DNA from: a virus
Virus record (IMG/VR): IMGVR_UViG_3300025598_000100
Location: 1 to 34,741 of that record
Strand: one strand, 5' to 3'
DNA: 34,741 nt
Shown here: in pieces, positions 21,901 through 30,016 of the stretch
How the letters are laid out: each line of letters opens with the position of its first letter
Numbering within the stretch: position 1 is the first letter of the stretch
Translations under genes and position numbers: made by a program
The notes under the pieces: model-generated
What the model was told of the DNA's origin: nothing
Databases searched by the model: none
What the model saw: only the letters and a program-made list of their open reading frames with translations

Positions 21901-22368
21901 AGCCATTGTTTGACCACCAGCCAGGCCCTGCTGACGAGCCAATTCTGCCTGTGCAATACCTGCGCGATCGCCACCAAATGCGCCTTGGCTAATGGCATTG
22001 CCCAACAGTTGTTGCTGTTGTTGGGCATTGGTTTCATTAAGGTTGGCTTGAGTAGCCGCCGCCACACTATTAATATATGGCGACATATATTGGTTAAGCT
22101 GCTGTTGGCCGAATGGCGTAGCGGCATTGCCCACCAAACCTGCACCCGCCTGATAATATGGTTGCGCTTCAGCGGCGGCCGCATTTATGTTTTGGACACC
22201 TGCTTGTTGGCTAGGAGTTAGACCCGCAACCATTTCCCCTGTATACGGTGTAAAAGGTGTAGCCGCGACTTGCTGTGCTTGGGTTGAAAGCATGTCATAA
22301 TTCGCCTGTACCTGAGGTGGTGGCGAATACGTCGATGTGGTTGTAGCTGTACCTTTAGAACCGCACAC
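18961..22368 (-). CDS. Very large Gln/Ala-rich virion protein (ejection-type)
   Basis: The 1135-residue product starts at a GTG with AGGAG 6 nt upstream. Residues about 15-260 are Ala/Gln/Gly-rich with regular TQAQQVAATPFTPYTGEMVAGLT-like start and QARQLQAGSQLGQLG segments, typical of N-termini of large phage virion proteins. Three short basic glycine motifs (NKGGVVSHDDSMGG, ASGGLVGRKGYAGDD, ANGGRIGFALGG) separate modules. A coiled coil lies near 540-580. The C-terminal half looks globular. It probably enters the cell with the DNA or lines the tail tube. The location between the GNAT gene and the other large protein supports that, but no homologue can be named with certainty. Confidence 0.65.
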   Translation of the reverse strand: MCGSKGTATTTSTYSPPPQVQANYDMLSTQAQQVAATPFTPYTGEMVAGLTPSQQAGVQNINAAAAEAQPYYQAGAGLVGNAATPFGQQQLNQYMSPYINSVAAATQANLNETNAQQQQQLLGNAISQGAFGGDRAGIAQAELARQQGLAGGQTMANIYQGGYGQALAQFNADQARQLQAGSQLGQLGTGAQTAGLAGGQAQMAAGATQQAVQQAQDVANQQQFQAQQAYPFQTTQYLANLLLGIGGQSGGTALTAQPQGNIGSSLVGGLLTAGSLFKPFNKGGVVSHDDSMGGAVHEGDDRKGYALTGGVDSQFGVDIPYSDQPTGGSTKQLSLADIMRVRHLGKSSPGWTTKPSEKSLSDEGEIDPSKVLSQAMADPYEKANLRGWANKLIGNTPGTVSASDVIPDTNYAGQTSLPGMLGRYASGGLVGRKGYAGDDGQSGEVTTPDQNYKFSPWQTASQLKDIYNQTSAPPADTGHKTLGEMVAGHPLSDEANMGLLAAGLGMMASKSPIFGLGVAQGAQQGLGTYYSALKNKRDYENQLMQRQLEAEKTGIEQQAADTQARLAGLKQFEDIRSMYTVIQDERPETPVDPTTGLKPMIVKDIYGHIIPQDEFIKQMAVIAKMSGLPLDKVIQAQTQGSGVVPSQRANGGRIGFALGGPPENQDVAATPNLMNPDVTSLAKSILGAGEGEGADQASAAPKVQVAENAPAKTKTDSTVDEDFGLDANDRSPPAMSIRRFMKLRNKADAIEKQIAETPFASDSWKGQKATELNSLVSQANEIQKQDMFINNQKVRVEPGAMEPENPPPAPISAQTPHGAIDEDTGRIKTVPVDVGYPNSYGFPTTKIPPNTVRTDKDPLFDSAQSSSKKMEDDFMTSAGSTSEAKMSLLKFAAAAKQFETGALTSDRTQLAGYARALGFDSIAEDIDGGKPIEAVQKAMKSAIDTVIGKLNSSFSRPTQAEFRTLASQGSPSVDISPDANHSLIQTQLAALLWQEALERDWYNAKSDKNQNFEAYQNRWRQLHDRSLFENAAGRILGTFKGQKEPVQPNDFVEGVTYVVPNMPKDYRIPQNPNDQSFNDRLWSSGFQPGEIAQISGVKHFKQNGVDQVNIKNIQKVPPENVYRAMASQPGVTYGQ

Positions 22369-22380
22369 GGCTATCTCCTA

Positions 22381-22950
22381 CTAAGCAGCGTTGACAGCCA
22401 TTTCAGGCTGACCAGTTGACGCCCCATAAATAAAGAAAGCACCAGCGGGGTGGCCGAAGTGTTTCTCATATAACTCTACTTTAGCATTTGTTCGCTGATT
22501 TGACAAAACCCCGATCATTAGAGGCAGATCGAGGCCGTCAGCCGCTTTTTTAGCAAACTCAATTAGCTTGTGAACGCGGGAAACTGTAGCGTTTCTGTAT
22601 TCAGGGCGGACAAATACAGACATTTCTTCAAGGAATGGGGTATCAGAATACCAGTTGTTAGCAATCCGAAGAAGAATCATAGCCTCAAGATTATCTTTAG
22701 TTCCCACCACGCCAATAATACCAAAATGCTTATGTAGCAAAGGGCGAACCGTATCGCGAACCTTTTGCTCATTTAACTCAAACATGCCAATTTCTTGGTG
22801 AATCATTCTTGCGAGGGTCATGATGCCGTCCTCGTCATCCGGCTGAGCAGTCCTTACCAACGGTTCAGTTGTTACCCGTTCAAACTTTGGCATCCGCTTA
22901 CGGGCGCTTTTGGACAGGCGAATACGTTGCTTTTTAAACATTGATTCCAT
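22381..22950 (-). CDS. GNAT-like acetyltransferase in the virion operon
   Basis: The 189-residue product has an N-terminal basic stretch and then a GNAT-like fold: VRTAQPDDEDGIMTLARMIHQE (helix 1), FGIIGVVGTKDNLEAMILLRI (strands 2-4), LEEMSVFVRPEYRNATVSRVHKLIEFAKKAA (strand 4 and the CoA-binding turn) and NAKVELYEKHFG near the end. The R/Q-x-x-G-x-G/A loop is altered (RPEYRNATVSR). That makes CoA binding uncertain, and the protein may be structural. It lies 2 bp after the head-associated gene and has GAAGGA before the ATG. Such genes are frequent in podoviral structural operons. Confidence 0.65.
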   Translation of the reverse strand: MESMFKKQRIRLSKSARKRMPKFERVTTEPLVRTAQPDDEDGIMTLARMIHQEIGMFELNEQKVRDTVRPLLHKHFGIIGVVGTKDNLEAMILLRIANNWYSDTPFLEEMSVFVRPEYRNATVSRVHKLIEFAKKAADGLDLPLMIGVLSNQRTNAKVELYEKHFGHPAGAFFIYGASTGQPEMAVNAA

Positions 22951-22952
22951 TT

Positions 22953-23483
22953 TTAGTCCTTCTTGGGCGGTGAAAGTTTTTGTAGGGTCTTAATATGTTT
23001 CTTTCGTAACTTCATTACGAATTGGTCAAGTATGCGATGACCACGATTAAGATCGCCGCCGCCAATACCCACAACCGCGTACGGGGGAATAACGTACTCT
23101 CCACCAGCAGCAACAATAGGAACAGGGTTACCAGCATTGTGTGATCCATCGTCATGGTATTTTGATATCATTTCTGTGATGTTTTTGAAACCACTAAGCG
23201 TGTTCCCTTCACCAAGGTAAGCAACTTCTTCAGCCGGAATGACATAGGCTCCGGCGGGTACATGCATAGGAAGATGATCTGTGCGACCAGCCACGGGGCT
23301 ATGGATAGGACCAGTATGGATAATATTACGCCCATTTCCATGCGAATTTCCTCCATGTGCCTTTCCCGACCGCGCAATATTTAATGCCGCCGCTACAGCT
23401 TGATCGTGCGGATGACCCGCACGGGACATTTCGCTTATATTCTTGCTGATAGTAGCTTGAGATGAACCGTGCTTGAGTGGCAT
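22953..23483 (-). CDS. Virion-associated protein with a KHGSSQ...ISKNISEM motif
   Basis: The 176-residue product opens with [19 protein letters not shown], then [19 protein letters not shown]. This short helical module is known to me from many phage virion proteins and from C-termini of larger ones. A Gly/His-rich linker follows, then [20 protein letters not shown] and [17 protein letters not shown], two copies of a 'GEYVIPa..V..lG.G' element. The ATG at 23483 overlaps the previous TGA in TGATG, whereas the longer frame would need the GTG at 23486. Probably a minor head or tail component. Confidence 0.65.
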   Translation of the reverse strand: MPLKHGSSQATISKNISEMSRAGHPHDQAVAAALNIARSGKAHGGNSHGNGRNIIHTGPIHSPVAGRTDHLPMHVPAGAYVIPAEEVAYLGEGNTLSGFKNITEMISKYHDDGSHNAGNPVPIVAAGGEYVIPPYAVVGIGGGDLNRGHRILDQFVMKLRKKHIKTLQKLSPPKKD

Positions 23484-23821
23484 CACGAATATCCTACTGC
23501 GATTATGGAACCTGTGCCGGGCGAAAAATACAATCCCGTCGCAAATGGAACTTGGATTTGGTAAACGCCAAGCGTGTTAGGAACGGCATAAATGCGGCTA
23601 CCTGATGCGGCAGATGTCGCGTCATAAAGGTAACCCTGCGTGGAACCTGCCACGATAACGCTTACCGTAGCCAACCAGCCTGACGATGATTTAATCACTG
23701 ACGCCGTCGATACTTCCTTGCTGTTATAGAAGCCAGCATGGGTATTTATGGCAGTAACATAAGAGTTAATGCCAATAACGCCGTTTTTCTGCGTGGAAAG
23801 GATGTCGTCTAAAGATGCGAT
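23483..23821 (-). CDS. Small virion-operon protein with an apparent ATC start
   Basis: The frame is open from 23821 and gives 112 residues starting (M)[17 protein letters not shown]. It continues into [18 protein letters not shown] and ends IAVGYS. A perfect AGGAGG lies 5 nt before ATC at 23821, and an in-frame TAG sits four codons upstream. The only other usual start in frame is GTG at 23698, which would discard 41 residues and has no ribosome-binding site. The ASLDD.L..QKNGV..IN opening is one I associate with small phage tail-region proteins, so the long form is almost certainly real. The C-terminal half looks like a small beta fold ([28 protein letters not shown]). Confidence 0.7.
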   Translation of the reverse strand: MASLDDILSTQKNGVIGINSYVTAINTHAGFYNSKEVSTASVIKSSSGWLATVSVIVAGSTQGYLYDATSAASGSRIYAVPNTLGVYQIQVPFATGLYFSPGTGSIIAVGYS

Positions 23822-23833
23822 GGTAGCCTCCTA

Positions 23834-26077
23834 TTAAAATTTGCCGTCTACCTGAAAACGATACTTAACCCCGCCCAAACGCCAGAACGTACCAACGTCT
23901 TGCGATGATAGTGAAAATGCCATGAAACGCGCCCTAATCCGGCATGAAATATATTCCGTGGATTGCGTCATGGGGAATGTTACTGAACTGACCGTGTTAG
24001 ACGGGGAACCAGAATAGTAACTGGTTGATGGTGAGGTGGCTGTATCAGTGGCATAGTTAGTGTAGTAAATAGTTAAGTAAACAGTAGCATTTTGGTTGCC
24101 GCTGTACGTACCCCATTTCATGTCCGGCCAGATTTGATCCACAAAGACCAAGTTTTCGCCTTCAGCCAATTGAAAATAACCTGTCTGAAATGACGACAAC
24201 ATGGCAGTGGTTGATGTTCCACTGGCGGCGTCATTGCCCACTTCATGCTGATAGATGTACGTATCGCCACCCGCCCCAATTGGTGGGCCAAGGACAGATT
24301 GGTCAATCCAAGCAGTTCTGCCTAGTGTGCCAAAATCCCACTGCTGAGTCTGCACGTTATACTTAACGTAGCTATCATTCTCAGTGGACGAGGCAGATGG
24401 ATAATACCACGTAATTTCGTTGTACTGGCTGTTAACGCCGCAAGCCACTTTGCTGAGATAATCTTTGTTAATATTTTGGAATATCACGTCAAAGATTGGG
24501 CATGGTATTGGCTGAGGGCCACCGCCCATCATCATAAAAAACTGTCTCTGGGACATCCAGTATACAGCGCCATTAAGCTGACCAACGCAATGTCGTGATA
24601 CCGCTCCGCAATTAGAGCCAATTTTGTTAAAGCTATAGACAAAGGGCGTTCCAACATATTGCATTGCCCATAAGTCTAAGTCAGTCCAAAGCAAACCTTG
24701 TTGTGGGCCTTGAATACCAGCCACAATTTTTGAACCTGTTGGGATGCGGTATGAACCAGCTTGGTTAGTTGACGAGGCTATCCAATTAGTGAAGTCGCCA
24801 ACATCACACCACCTAACAAGCATAGGGTCTGCTTGTAGATTAAATGACGAGCCATAAGCTATAATCTGACGTTGAGGCATGGCGACAAAAATGCCAGAAT
24901 TAACGAGCGGACCACTGCCACCCACAATCTGAGCATTTTGCAACTGCCCGTTAGGATCGTAATAATAGATTGCGCCACCTGCAGGACATGCAACTAGATA
25001 TGAACCAAAGTTATCTAATGTCCAATCCGTCGCAGTGATTGCTGTGCCGGGAACGGATGGTTGAGTTGACCCAACACCAAACCCACCTGTGCCATAACCG
25101 CCAACACCATACCCAGTCCCCGTGGGCTGGGGGCCAATAGCAATATAAAAATTAGACCGGACATTACCGCTATTTATTGCAGTTGGGCCAGCGGAGGACG
25201 TTGCGGTATTTGCGGCGGCAAAAGTAAACGAACTTGCGCTTGGAACTGTTAAAATGGTGTATAAACCAAAAAGTGTAATGCCCCCAACGGTCGTGGATAC
25301 ACCAACGTAAAACGTCGAACCTACGGAATACCCGTGGTTATCAAGGTAACATGTAACCGTAGATTGACCGTTTACTGTTTGGAATGCAGGAACACCAACT
25401 AATTTAGCTGTACCCGTGCCAGTTCCAACACCAGTAGCATTGAATATAATACCTACCGTATTGGCTGATGCGCCAATAAGGGTGAAATCAGTCGTGCCAA
25501 CAGTAACGATTTGATAGGTATTGCCAATCGTAAATGACCCAGCCGTTGTATTGGTTGAGGTATTAGCGGTCGAAGTTGCAGCAGAGGATGCTATAATTGA
25601 ATATGTCGTTCCAGCTGCAGTTGACAGTTGATACGGCCCTGAGAGAACTAATCCCCCCACTGCAACTGGCGTTATATATTCAACATAATCTAAAACAGAT
25701 GCTGTAATATTTGAATCAGTTATAGTTACCGTTTTAGACCCAGATGTTGTCGCAAATACTGGAGCCGTGTTGGTTATGCTTGTTTGTGGTGTAATGTTAA
25801 CAAGGTTATTGCCAGTCAAAACATTAAGAGACGATTCTGCTCCAATCCCAAGGTGGTTGATGGCATTAAGATCAGCCCAACCTTTAAGTGCGCGAATAGC
25901 TGAGCCAATAGCTGAATTATAATACGCTACCCAGCCGCCAAGCTTTTGGGCCAACCCAAATCCGTTTCGTTCCGGCAAAAAGCGAATCAATTGCGAAGAA
26001 GAATACGCCGCCTCATTTAAGGTTGGGGTGACGTTTGTATCAACGCCGGGTTTGAGTTTGATCGTACCAAAGGGCAT
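23834..26077 (-). CDS. P22 gp10-like packaged-DNA stabilisation / tail protein
   Basis: The 747-residue product begins FGTIKLKPGVDTNVTPTLNEAAYSSSQLIRFLPE, a beginning typical of the gp10 (tail nozzle and DNA-stabilising) family. A beta-propeller-like body follows, with repeated blades such as DNFGSYLVACPAGGAIYYYDP, MPQRQIIAYG and GLLWTDLDLWAMQYVG. Thr/Ser-rich insertions at about 100-330, with TVTITDSN-like stretches, look like Ig-like decorations. It would close the portal channel after packaging and form the distal tail. It is preceded by the adaptor gene (2-bp spacing) and followed by the ATC-start gene. Confidence 0.75.
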   Translation of the reverse strand: MPFGTIKLKPGVDTNVTPTLNEAAYSSSQLIRFLPERNGFGLAQKLGGWVAYYNSAIGSAIRALKGWADLNAINHLGIGAESSLNVLTGNNLVNITPQTSITNTAPVFATTSGSKTVTITDSNITASVLDYVEYITPVAVGGLVLSGPYQLSTAAGTTYSIIASSAATSTANTSTNTTAGSFTIGNTYQIVTVGTTDFTLIGASANTVGIIFNATGVGTGTGTAKLVGVPAFQTVNGQSTVTCYLDNHGYSVGSTFYVGVSTTVGGITLFGLYTILTVPSASSFTFAAANTATSSAGPTAINSGNVRSNFYIAIGPQPTGTGYGVGGYGTGGFGVGSTQPSVPGTAITATDWTLDNFGSYLVACPAGGAIYYYDPNGQLQNAQIVGGSGPLVNSGIFVAMPQRQIIAYGSSFNLQADPMLVRWCDVGDFTNWIASSTNQAGSYRIPTGSKIVAGIQGPQQGLLWTDLDLWAMQYVGTPFVYSFNKIGSNCGAVSRHCVGQLNGAVYWMSQRQFFMMMGGGPQPIPCPIFDVIFQNINKDYLSKVACGVNSQYNEITWYYPSASSTENDSYVKYNVQTQQWDFGTLGRTAWIDQSVLGPPIGAGGDTYIYQHEVGNDAASGTSTTAMLSSFQTGYFQLAEGENLVFVDQIWPDMKWGTYSGNQNATVYLTIYYTNYATDTATSPSTSYYSGSPSNTVSSVTFPMTQSTEYISCRIRARFMAFSLSSQDVGTFWRLGGVKYRFQVDGKF

Positions 26078-26079
26078 GA

Positions 26080-26793
26080 TTAACCCCTAGTTGGCGAAGC
26101 GGCGGGGGCAGGTGAGTAAGACGACCAAGCGGCTGCCTCGTACTTCTTGCGATTCTCTTCAACCAACGCACTGGCTTTCAAAGCCTGATACTGGCTTTCG
26201 TAGGTTTGCGCCATCTGCGGATCGTCATTAATCCGGCCAAAGTTGCGCTGAAATGCGGAGATGTAAATCATACTTGCCATGATAAACATATCTGGCAGGT
26301 AAGTTGAAATGTAAGTTGTCGTATTTGTGGCAGAAAGTGGCGCAGACCGGACAGTACCCGTAATGATCGTGCCGTAATTACTGTCAGGCGTTGGCCCCAC
26401 AATCATATATTGGCTAGTATTACCTGTAGTAGCAGTATCGCCCCCATAAACAGCAAAATACTGAGGTAAGCCTGTCGTAGAACCCGATCCGTAAACATTC
26501 TGTATAAATTCTTTAGTAACTGGCAATAGTGGCGATGACACGCCGGAATTAACTACTTCAAAAGTCTGCGGGACAATAAACTGCGACGTAGGTAAAGTTA
26601 ACGTATTGTTGTTGGAGGTAAGGGAATAAGCTGTCGTGCTAATTTGGGTAGAAAGAAAATCCAAATCACGCTGCATACGCAATTCTGCGTAGCTGATCAT
26701 TTGAGGCAAAATAATCGTGAAATTGGTATCATTGGACGGAATGACGGCCATTGTGCTAATTTGCTGCACGTAACTTGAGTATGTTAAGGCCAT
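26080..26793 (-). CDS. Tail adaptor (neck) protein, gp4-like
   Basis: The 237-residue product has a helical N-terminus (SSYVQQISTMAVIP, FTIILPQMISYAELRMQRDLDFL) and a beta-rich middle (LPTSQFIVPQTFEVV, PQYFAVYGG). A helical end follows with FIMASMIYISAFQRNFG and QYQALKASALVEENRKKYE. This matches podoviral adaptor proteins that join the portal to the tail. The MISYAELRMQRDLDFL element and the position directly before the gp10-like gene are the main support. No enzymatic motif is present, although P22 gp4 itself has muralytic activity. Confidence 0.7.
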   Translation of the reverse strand: MALTYSSYVQQISTMAVIPSNDTNFTIILPQMISYAELRMQRDLDFLSTQISTTAYSLTSNNNTLTLPTSQFIVPQTFEVVNSGVSSPLLPVTKEFIQNVYGSGSTTGLPQYFAVYGGDTATTGNTSQYMIVGPTPDSNYGTIITGTVRSAPLSATNTTTYISTYLPDMFIMASMIYISAFQRNFGRINDDPQMAQTYESQYQALKASALVEENRKKYEAAAWSSYSPAPAASPTRG

Positions 26794-26802
26794 AACTTAA
26801 TC

Positions 26803-27315
26803 CTACGATGCCATGTCAAAGGCAGCCTTTTCTACCGCCGCAACTCTATTTGACCAACCTTTGCCAAACGTACCATACGTGGGCAAACTTTGCAAAAAGG
26901 CTAGTCTTGCTTCACAGACTCCCGTAGCAACTTCACGAGCGTTAGCCGCTTCACAAGCACTAATTGTGGCTTGGCCGATTTGTCCGTCCGCACCAACGCC
27001 AAGTACCTGCTGAAGGGTTTTCGCCGCACGGCCTACCCCACTATTAACAGCCATATCAAAAGTGGCATAGTCAACGCCAAGAGGAAGTGAGTCGCCACCG
27101 ATTTTATCCCAATAATTAGCTTTATACAAAGGTGCTACGTCCTGCGGTCCCAAAGCCCTCATTTCAACTTCGGTAACTTCACGCCCCACCCAAGATTCCC
27201 ATACTTTTTGCGTTACGCCAAGGTTTGTACGGCCACCGGGGTCTTTTGGGTTATCCGTGTACCCGCCTTCACTTTTTAAAACCAATGCTAGGCATTGCTC
27301 AAAATTACCGTTCAC
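26803..27315 (-). CDS. GH108 endolysin
   Basis: The 170-residue product carries the glycoside-hydrolase 108 signature SEGGYTDNPKDPGGRTNLGVTQ (catalytic E16). A peptidoglycan-binding type 3-like C-terminal part follows (LPLGVDYATFDMAVNSGVGRAAKTLQQVLGVGADGQIG). It cleaves the glycan strand for host lysis. There is no signal peptide, so it needs the holin encoded just upstream. The start is GTG 27315, overlapping the holin stop in GTGA with GGGGAA upstream. Length is normal for the family. Confidence 0.9.
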   Translation of the reverse strand: MNGNFEQCLALVLKSEGGYTDNPKDPGGRTNLGVTQKVWESWVGREVTEVEMRALGPQDVAPLYKANYWDKIGGDSLPLGVDYATFDMAVNSGVGRAAKTLQQVLGVGADGQIGQATISACEAANAREVATGVCEARLAFLQSLPTYGTFGKGWSNRVAAVEKAAFDMAS

Positions 27316-27842
27316 TTTTTGTTCCCCAAGGAAGCAGTAAGCGCATCCGTCTTTTGCTTTGAACCAGCGGACGAACCAAAATAAAAACCCATTACGCTAG
27401 TCCAAGCAGTGCCAAGTGTACCGATGAGCATAAGCAATGCCTCGCCACCTGTGGCCGGAAGACCAAAGTGCAAAATATAAGCAATGATGCCAAAAAAACC
27501 GACCGTAACGCCTACTGCCAATACGCGAGGGATCCAATCGCGGGTTGCAATCTGCATATTACGGGCTGAATCGCGGTCTTGTTCGGAAATACGTTCCAGA
27601 TCAATGTCCAACGACTTCATCTGAACTTTGAAGTCCGCATCAATCTTTTTCAGGGCCGCCAACTGATCACCTGTTGGATTAGCAAGAGCCGACATGATGT
27701 CGTCTTCAGTGCCATTTTCATGACCAAAAAGGGCATTTGATATAGCTTTAACCGCCATGCCACCAACAGGTCCAAGCAATGCCGTCGCGATGGTTGGGGC
27801 GACTGAACCAAGCAATGGTCCAAAAGTTTTAAGAATGTCCAT
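27312..27842 (-). CDS. Holin, GTA-type 3TM family
   Basis: The 176-residue product has an Ala/Gly-rich N-terminal hydrophobic segment (about 8-38). A charged middle includes LERISEQDRDSARNMQIATRDWIPR, and two membrane helices follow at about 105-127 and 134-157. The EQDR.SARnMq..TrDWiPR and FYFGSSAGSKQKT stretches are characteristic of the 3TM holin family found in gene-transfer agents and alphaproteobacterial phages. It would permeabilise the inner membrane for the GH108 enzyme. It overlaps the endolysin start by 4 bp. Confidence 0.85.
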   Translation of the reverse strand: MDILKTFGPLLGSVAPTIATALLGPVGGMAVKAISNALFGHENGTEDDIMSALANPTGDQLAALKKIDADFKVQMKSLDIDLERISEQDRDSARNMQIATRDWIPRVLAVGVTVGFFGIIAYILHFGLPATGGEALLMLIGTLGTAWTSVMGFYFGSSAGSKQKTDALTASLGNKK

Positions 27843-27843
27843 G

Positions 27844-28311
27844 TTACTTCACCGTTATCATAAGAAATACGCCGATTGCGCCAATGCCTAATACCAGAAA
27901 ACCTACAATACTGCTAACCATAATCAAATCCTTGCGGTTTTCTTCCTGTTCTTTCAAGGCCGCTGCAGCCTGACGGGCAGCTTCCTTCCGCATCTCAATG
28001 ACTGACCGTTGAATACCTTCCCATGCGGCAGGGCCATATTGCCCTACGAACATATTCTTAACGTCCAACTGCATTTGCTGGGCCTTGGCTTTGGCGGCAT
28101 AAATTTTAACCGCTTCAGCCTCAAACTCAGCTTGGCTTTGGAATAATTTCTTTTTGCGTGGTGTCGACGCAATAGTAACAATTTGGGCAACCTTACTAAA
28201 AAGATTGCCCACTTTTTCTGCAGTTTCCATCACGTCCTGCCCTGCATCGACGGCGGACTTGATGCTATTGTAGATTGCAGTCGCGCCAGCGATGAGGGTA
28301 AACGGATCCAT
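27844..28311 (-). CDS. Membrane-anchored coiled-coil protein of the lysis cluster
   Basis: The 155-residue product starts DPFTLIAGATAIYNSIKSAVDAGQDV. It has a long charged helix (about 55-125, with EAEAVKIYAAKAKAQQMQLDVK and EMRKEAARQAAAALKEQEE) and one C-terminal membrane helix (about 130-153). I recall similar proteins beside holins in other phages. A lysis accessory or second holin-like role is possible. It lies 1 bp before the holin gene start on the transcript. Confidence 0.6.
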   Translation of the reverse strand: MDPFTLIAGATAIYNSIKSAVDAGQDVMETAEKVGNLFSKVAQIVTIASTPRKKKLFQSQAEFEAEAVKIYAAKAKAQQMQLDVKNMFVGQYGPAAWEGIQRSVIEMRKEAARQAAAALKEQEENRKDLIMVSSIVGFLVLGIGAIGVFLMITVK

Positions 28312-28323
28312 ACTTAGTCCATA

Positions 28324-28509
28324 TTATTCAGCAGGTGTATTTTCCGGCGCTACAGGCGTGGCTGCAGCAACTTGAATTTGCGGTTCTGCTTGTGCTTTTA
28401 TTTTTTCATAAACAGCAATACCCGCTTCAAGCGGTAACTTCCCAAGACCCGCCGCAATAATATTTGCTTCTGCGACCGTAAATTTGAAAGTAAGTTCGAG
28501 ATTTTCCAT
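28324..28509 (-). CDS. Small hypothetical protein
   Basis: The 61-residue product has one amphipathic part (LELTFKFTVAEANIIAAGLGKLPLEAGIAVYEKI) and an Ala/Pro-rich tail. The TVAEAN.I..GLG.LP pattern occurs in short proteins after tail fibre genes in other phages. Function unknown. Spacing (9 and 12 bp) fits the operon. Confidence 0.55.
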   Translation of the reverse strand: MENLELTFKFTVAEANIIAAGLGKLPLEAGIAVYEKIKAQAEPQIQVAAATPVAPENTPAE

Positions 28510-28518
28510 TGAATCCTC

Positions 28519-28827
28519 TTAAAATGGTGGTTGTTGGGTTTGTGACGTTGTTTCACCTAGTAGGTTAATTTGTGAAGCAATTTGTGCCTCAACGCCGGGC
28601 ATACTAATACAACCCGCAACCCATTGATAGGCCATTTGTTGTGTAATATTTGCATATGGGACAAATTCTGCGGGGTTTGGCGAACCTAAATTGGCCGTGC
28701 CGGATGTTGATGCTGTGTGTATTCCATCCGTACCCGTGCAAACCCAATTAATAGCCGTAACCACATTGGTCAGGCCATTAGAGGATGTGTTTACAATAAA
28801 TTGAGGAAACTCCCACGTATATTGCAT
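28519..28827 (-). CDS. Small fibre-operon hypothetical protein
   Basis: The 102-residue product opens with beta strands (YTWEFPQFIVN, VVTAINWVCTGTDGIHTASTSGTANLG). A helix follows (NITQQMAYQWVAGCI, VEAQIASQINLLGE), with a Gln/Pro tail. Proteins with this strand-rich 'W.vtgtDG....s.yGt..l' core often follow phage fibre genes; their role is unknown. The ATG shares an A with the preceding stop (TAATG). Confidence 0.55.
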   Translation of the reverse strand: MQYTWEFPQFIVNTSSNGLTNVVTAINWVCTGTDGIHTASTSGTANLGSPNPAEFVPYANITQQMAYQWVAGCISMPGVEAQIASQINLLGETTSQTQQPPF

Positions 28828-29780
28828 TACCGATACTCAATCCAAGATACCAAACTATCTGAACTGCTGACAGAATAAGTAGACCCTGATGGGACTATTC
28901 CAGACACAGTTTTATTGCCTGTGTAACTACCACCAGTTGAAAAACTGGATACCGCGTTTCCGGCAATTGTTAAAGTTGTCCCGCCAGAACCGTAAGTAAT
29001 AATGCTTATGTAAATAGCATATGATAAAGAATTTGTGTAAGTTGTTGAAAATGCTCTTGAACCAGTTAAATTATTTAAAGATGTTCCAATTACATTGACC
29101 GATTGCGAAATCCACGTTGTGCCATTGCTTGTTAATACGTTTCCGCTTGTGCCGGGGGCAACAACTTGCAATGCGCTTGTTCCGTTGCCTAAAAGAACAT
29201 TATTTGCCGTTAAAGTTGACGATCCAGTGCCGCCATTAGCCACATTAAGTGTGCCAGCCAAAGTAACCGCGCCAGTGGACGCCGTTGATGGAGTAAACCC
29301 AGTTGATCCGGCGCTGAAGGAGGAAACAACACCACCTGACAAAAGGCCATCATCCGCTTTTTTTACGTTTGTCCCGTCGCAATAAACAATAATGCTATAA
29401 CCCTGTGGGCAAGACACTGTAGTTCCAGCGGCTGCGTTACTGCCGTTATTTGATCCTAATAGGACGGTATACGCGTTAGATGTGCTATTGGTAACAACCC
29501 ACATACCTGCCACGCTTTGAGGCAAAAGCACATTTTGGTTGGCGGCTAATGCACCTGTAAGGTTAAACCGCATGGCTTGCGATGTAGAACCAGCCGCAGT
29601 CGCGCTTGGCGCTGCAATATTGGTATAAGTGGTAGACCCACCCGTATTTACGGATACAGATGTAGTATTGCCGTACATCTGATCAAGGATGGTCGCATTA
29701 TAGTTAAGCGGCTGATCCCACGTAGGAGACGTGCTATTATACGCTGGTTCGTTAAGGGCAAGGTTTGTCGTTACACTCAT
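28827..29780 (-). CDS. Second, shorter tail fibre-like protein
   Basis: The 317-residue product starts with a phage-type opening (TTNLALNEPAYNSTSPTWDQPLNYNATILDQMYG). Low-complexity Ser/Thr/Gly/Asn repeats follow, including GFTPSTASTGAVTLAGTLNVANGGTG, which closely parallels modules in the large fibre (30447-34741). It lacks an S74 chaperone. It is probably a host-contact or fibre-attachment protein. It overlaps the small membrane gene upstream by 4 bp. Confidence 0.7.
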   Translation of the reverse strand: MSVTTNLALNEPAYNSTSPTWDQPLNYNATILDQMYGNTTSVSVNTGGSTTYTNIAAPSATAAGSTSQAMRFNLTGALAANQNVLLPQSVAGMWVVTNSTSNAYTVLLGSNNGSNAAAGTTVSCPQGYSIIVYCDGTNVKKADDGLLSGGVVSSFSAGSTGFTPSTASTGAVTLAGTLNVANGGTGSSTLTANNVLLGNGTSALQVVAPGTSGNVLTSNGTTWISQSVNVIGTSLNNLTGSRAFSTTYTNSLSYAIYISIITYGSGGTTLTIAGNAVSSFSTGGSYTGNKTVSGIVPSGSTYSVSSSDSLVSWIEYR

Positions 29781-30016
29781 GGTTTGTCCGCCTTATTGTC
29801 AAGTTTGTCGTAGATACGTTGGAACATATCCTCAATATGCTTCATTCTCTGGTCCAAATCCACCTTCAGGACATATTCCTTTGGCATATTGGCTTCCAGT
29901 TTATTCAAATCACGTTGTAGTTCTTTGACCGCGCCCCAAAGTTCACGCAAGAACCACCCCGCCACCGTCAGGATTGCGCCGCCAACTATGTCTATAAGGG
30001 TTTGATAATCGTTCAT
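29777..30016 (-). CDS. Small membrane-anchored coiled-coil protein
   Basis: The 79-residue product has one N-terminal membrane helix (IVGGAILTVAGWFLREL, about 9-25) and a coiled coil (KELQRDLNKLEANMPKEYVLKVDLDQRMKHIEDMFQRIYDKL). This N-in topology with a periplasmic or cytoplasmic coil resembles phage lysis or spanin-accessory proteins, but no lipobox is present. It lies between an HNH nuclease gene and the second fibre gene, with ATGA overlaps on both sides. Confidence 0.6.
   Translation of the reverse strand: MNDYQTLIDIVGGAILTVAGWFLRELWGAVKELQRDLNKLEANMPKEYVLKVDLDQRMKHIEDMFQRIYDKLDNKADKP

Noticed and set aside
21505-22221. Plus-strand frame of 238 codons opposite the large virion protein
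   Set aside because: It is a shadow of the Gln/Ala-rich repeats of the real gene; Leu/Arg/Ser/Thr-heavy with no recognisable domain.
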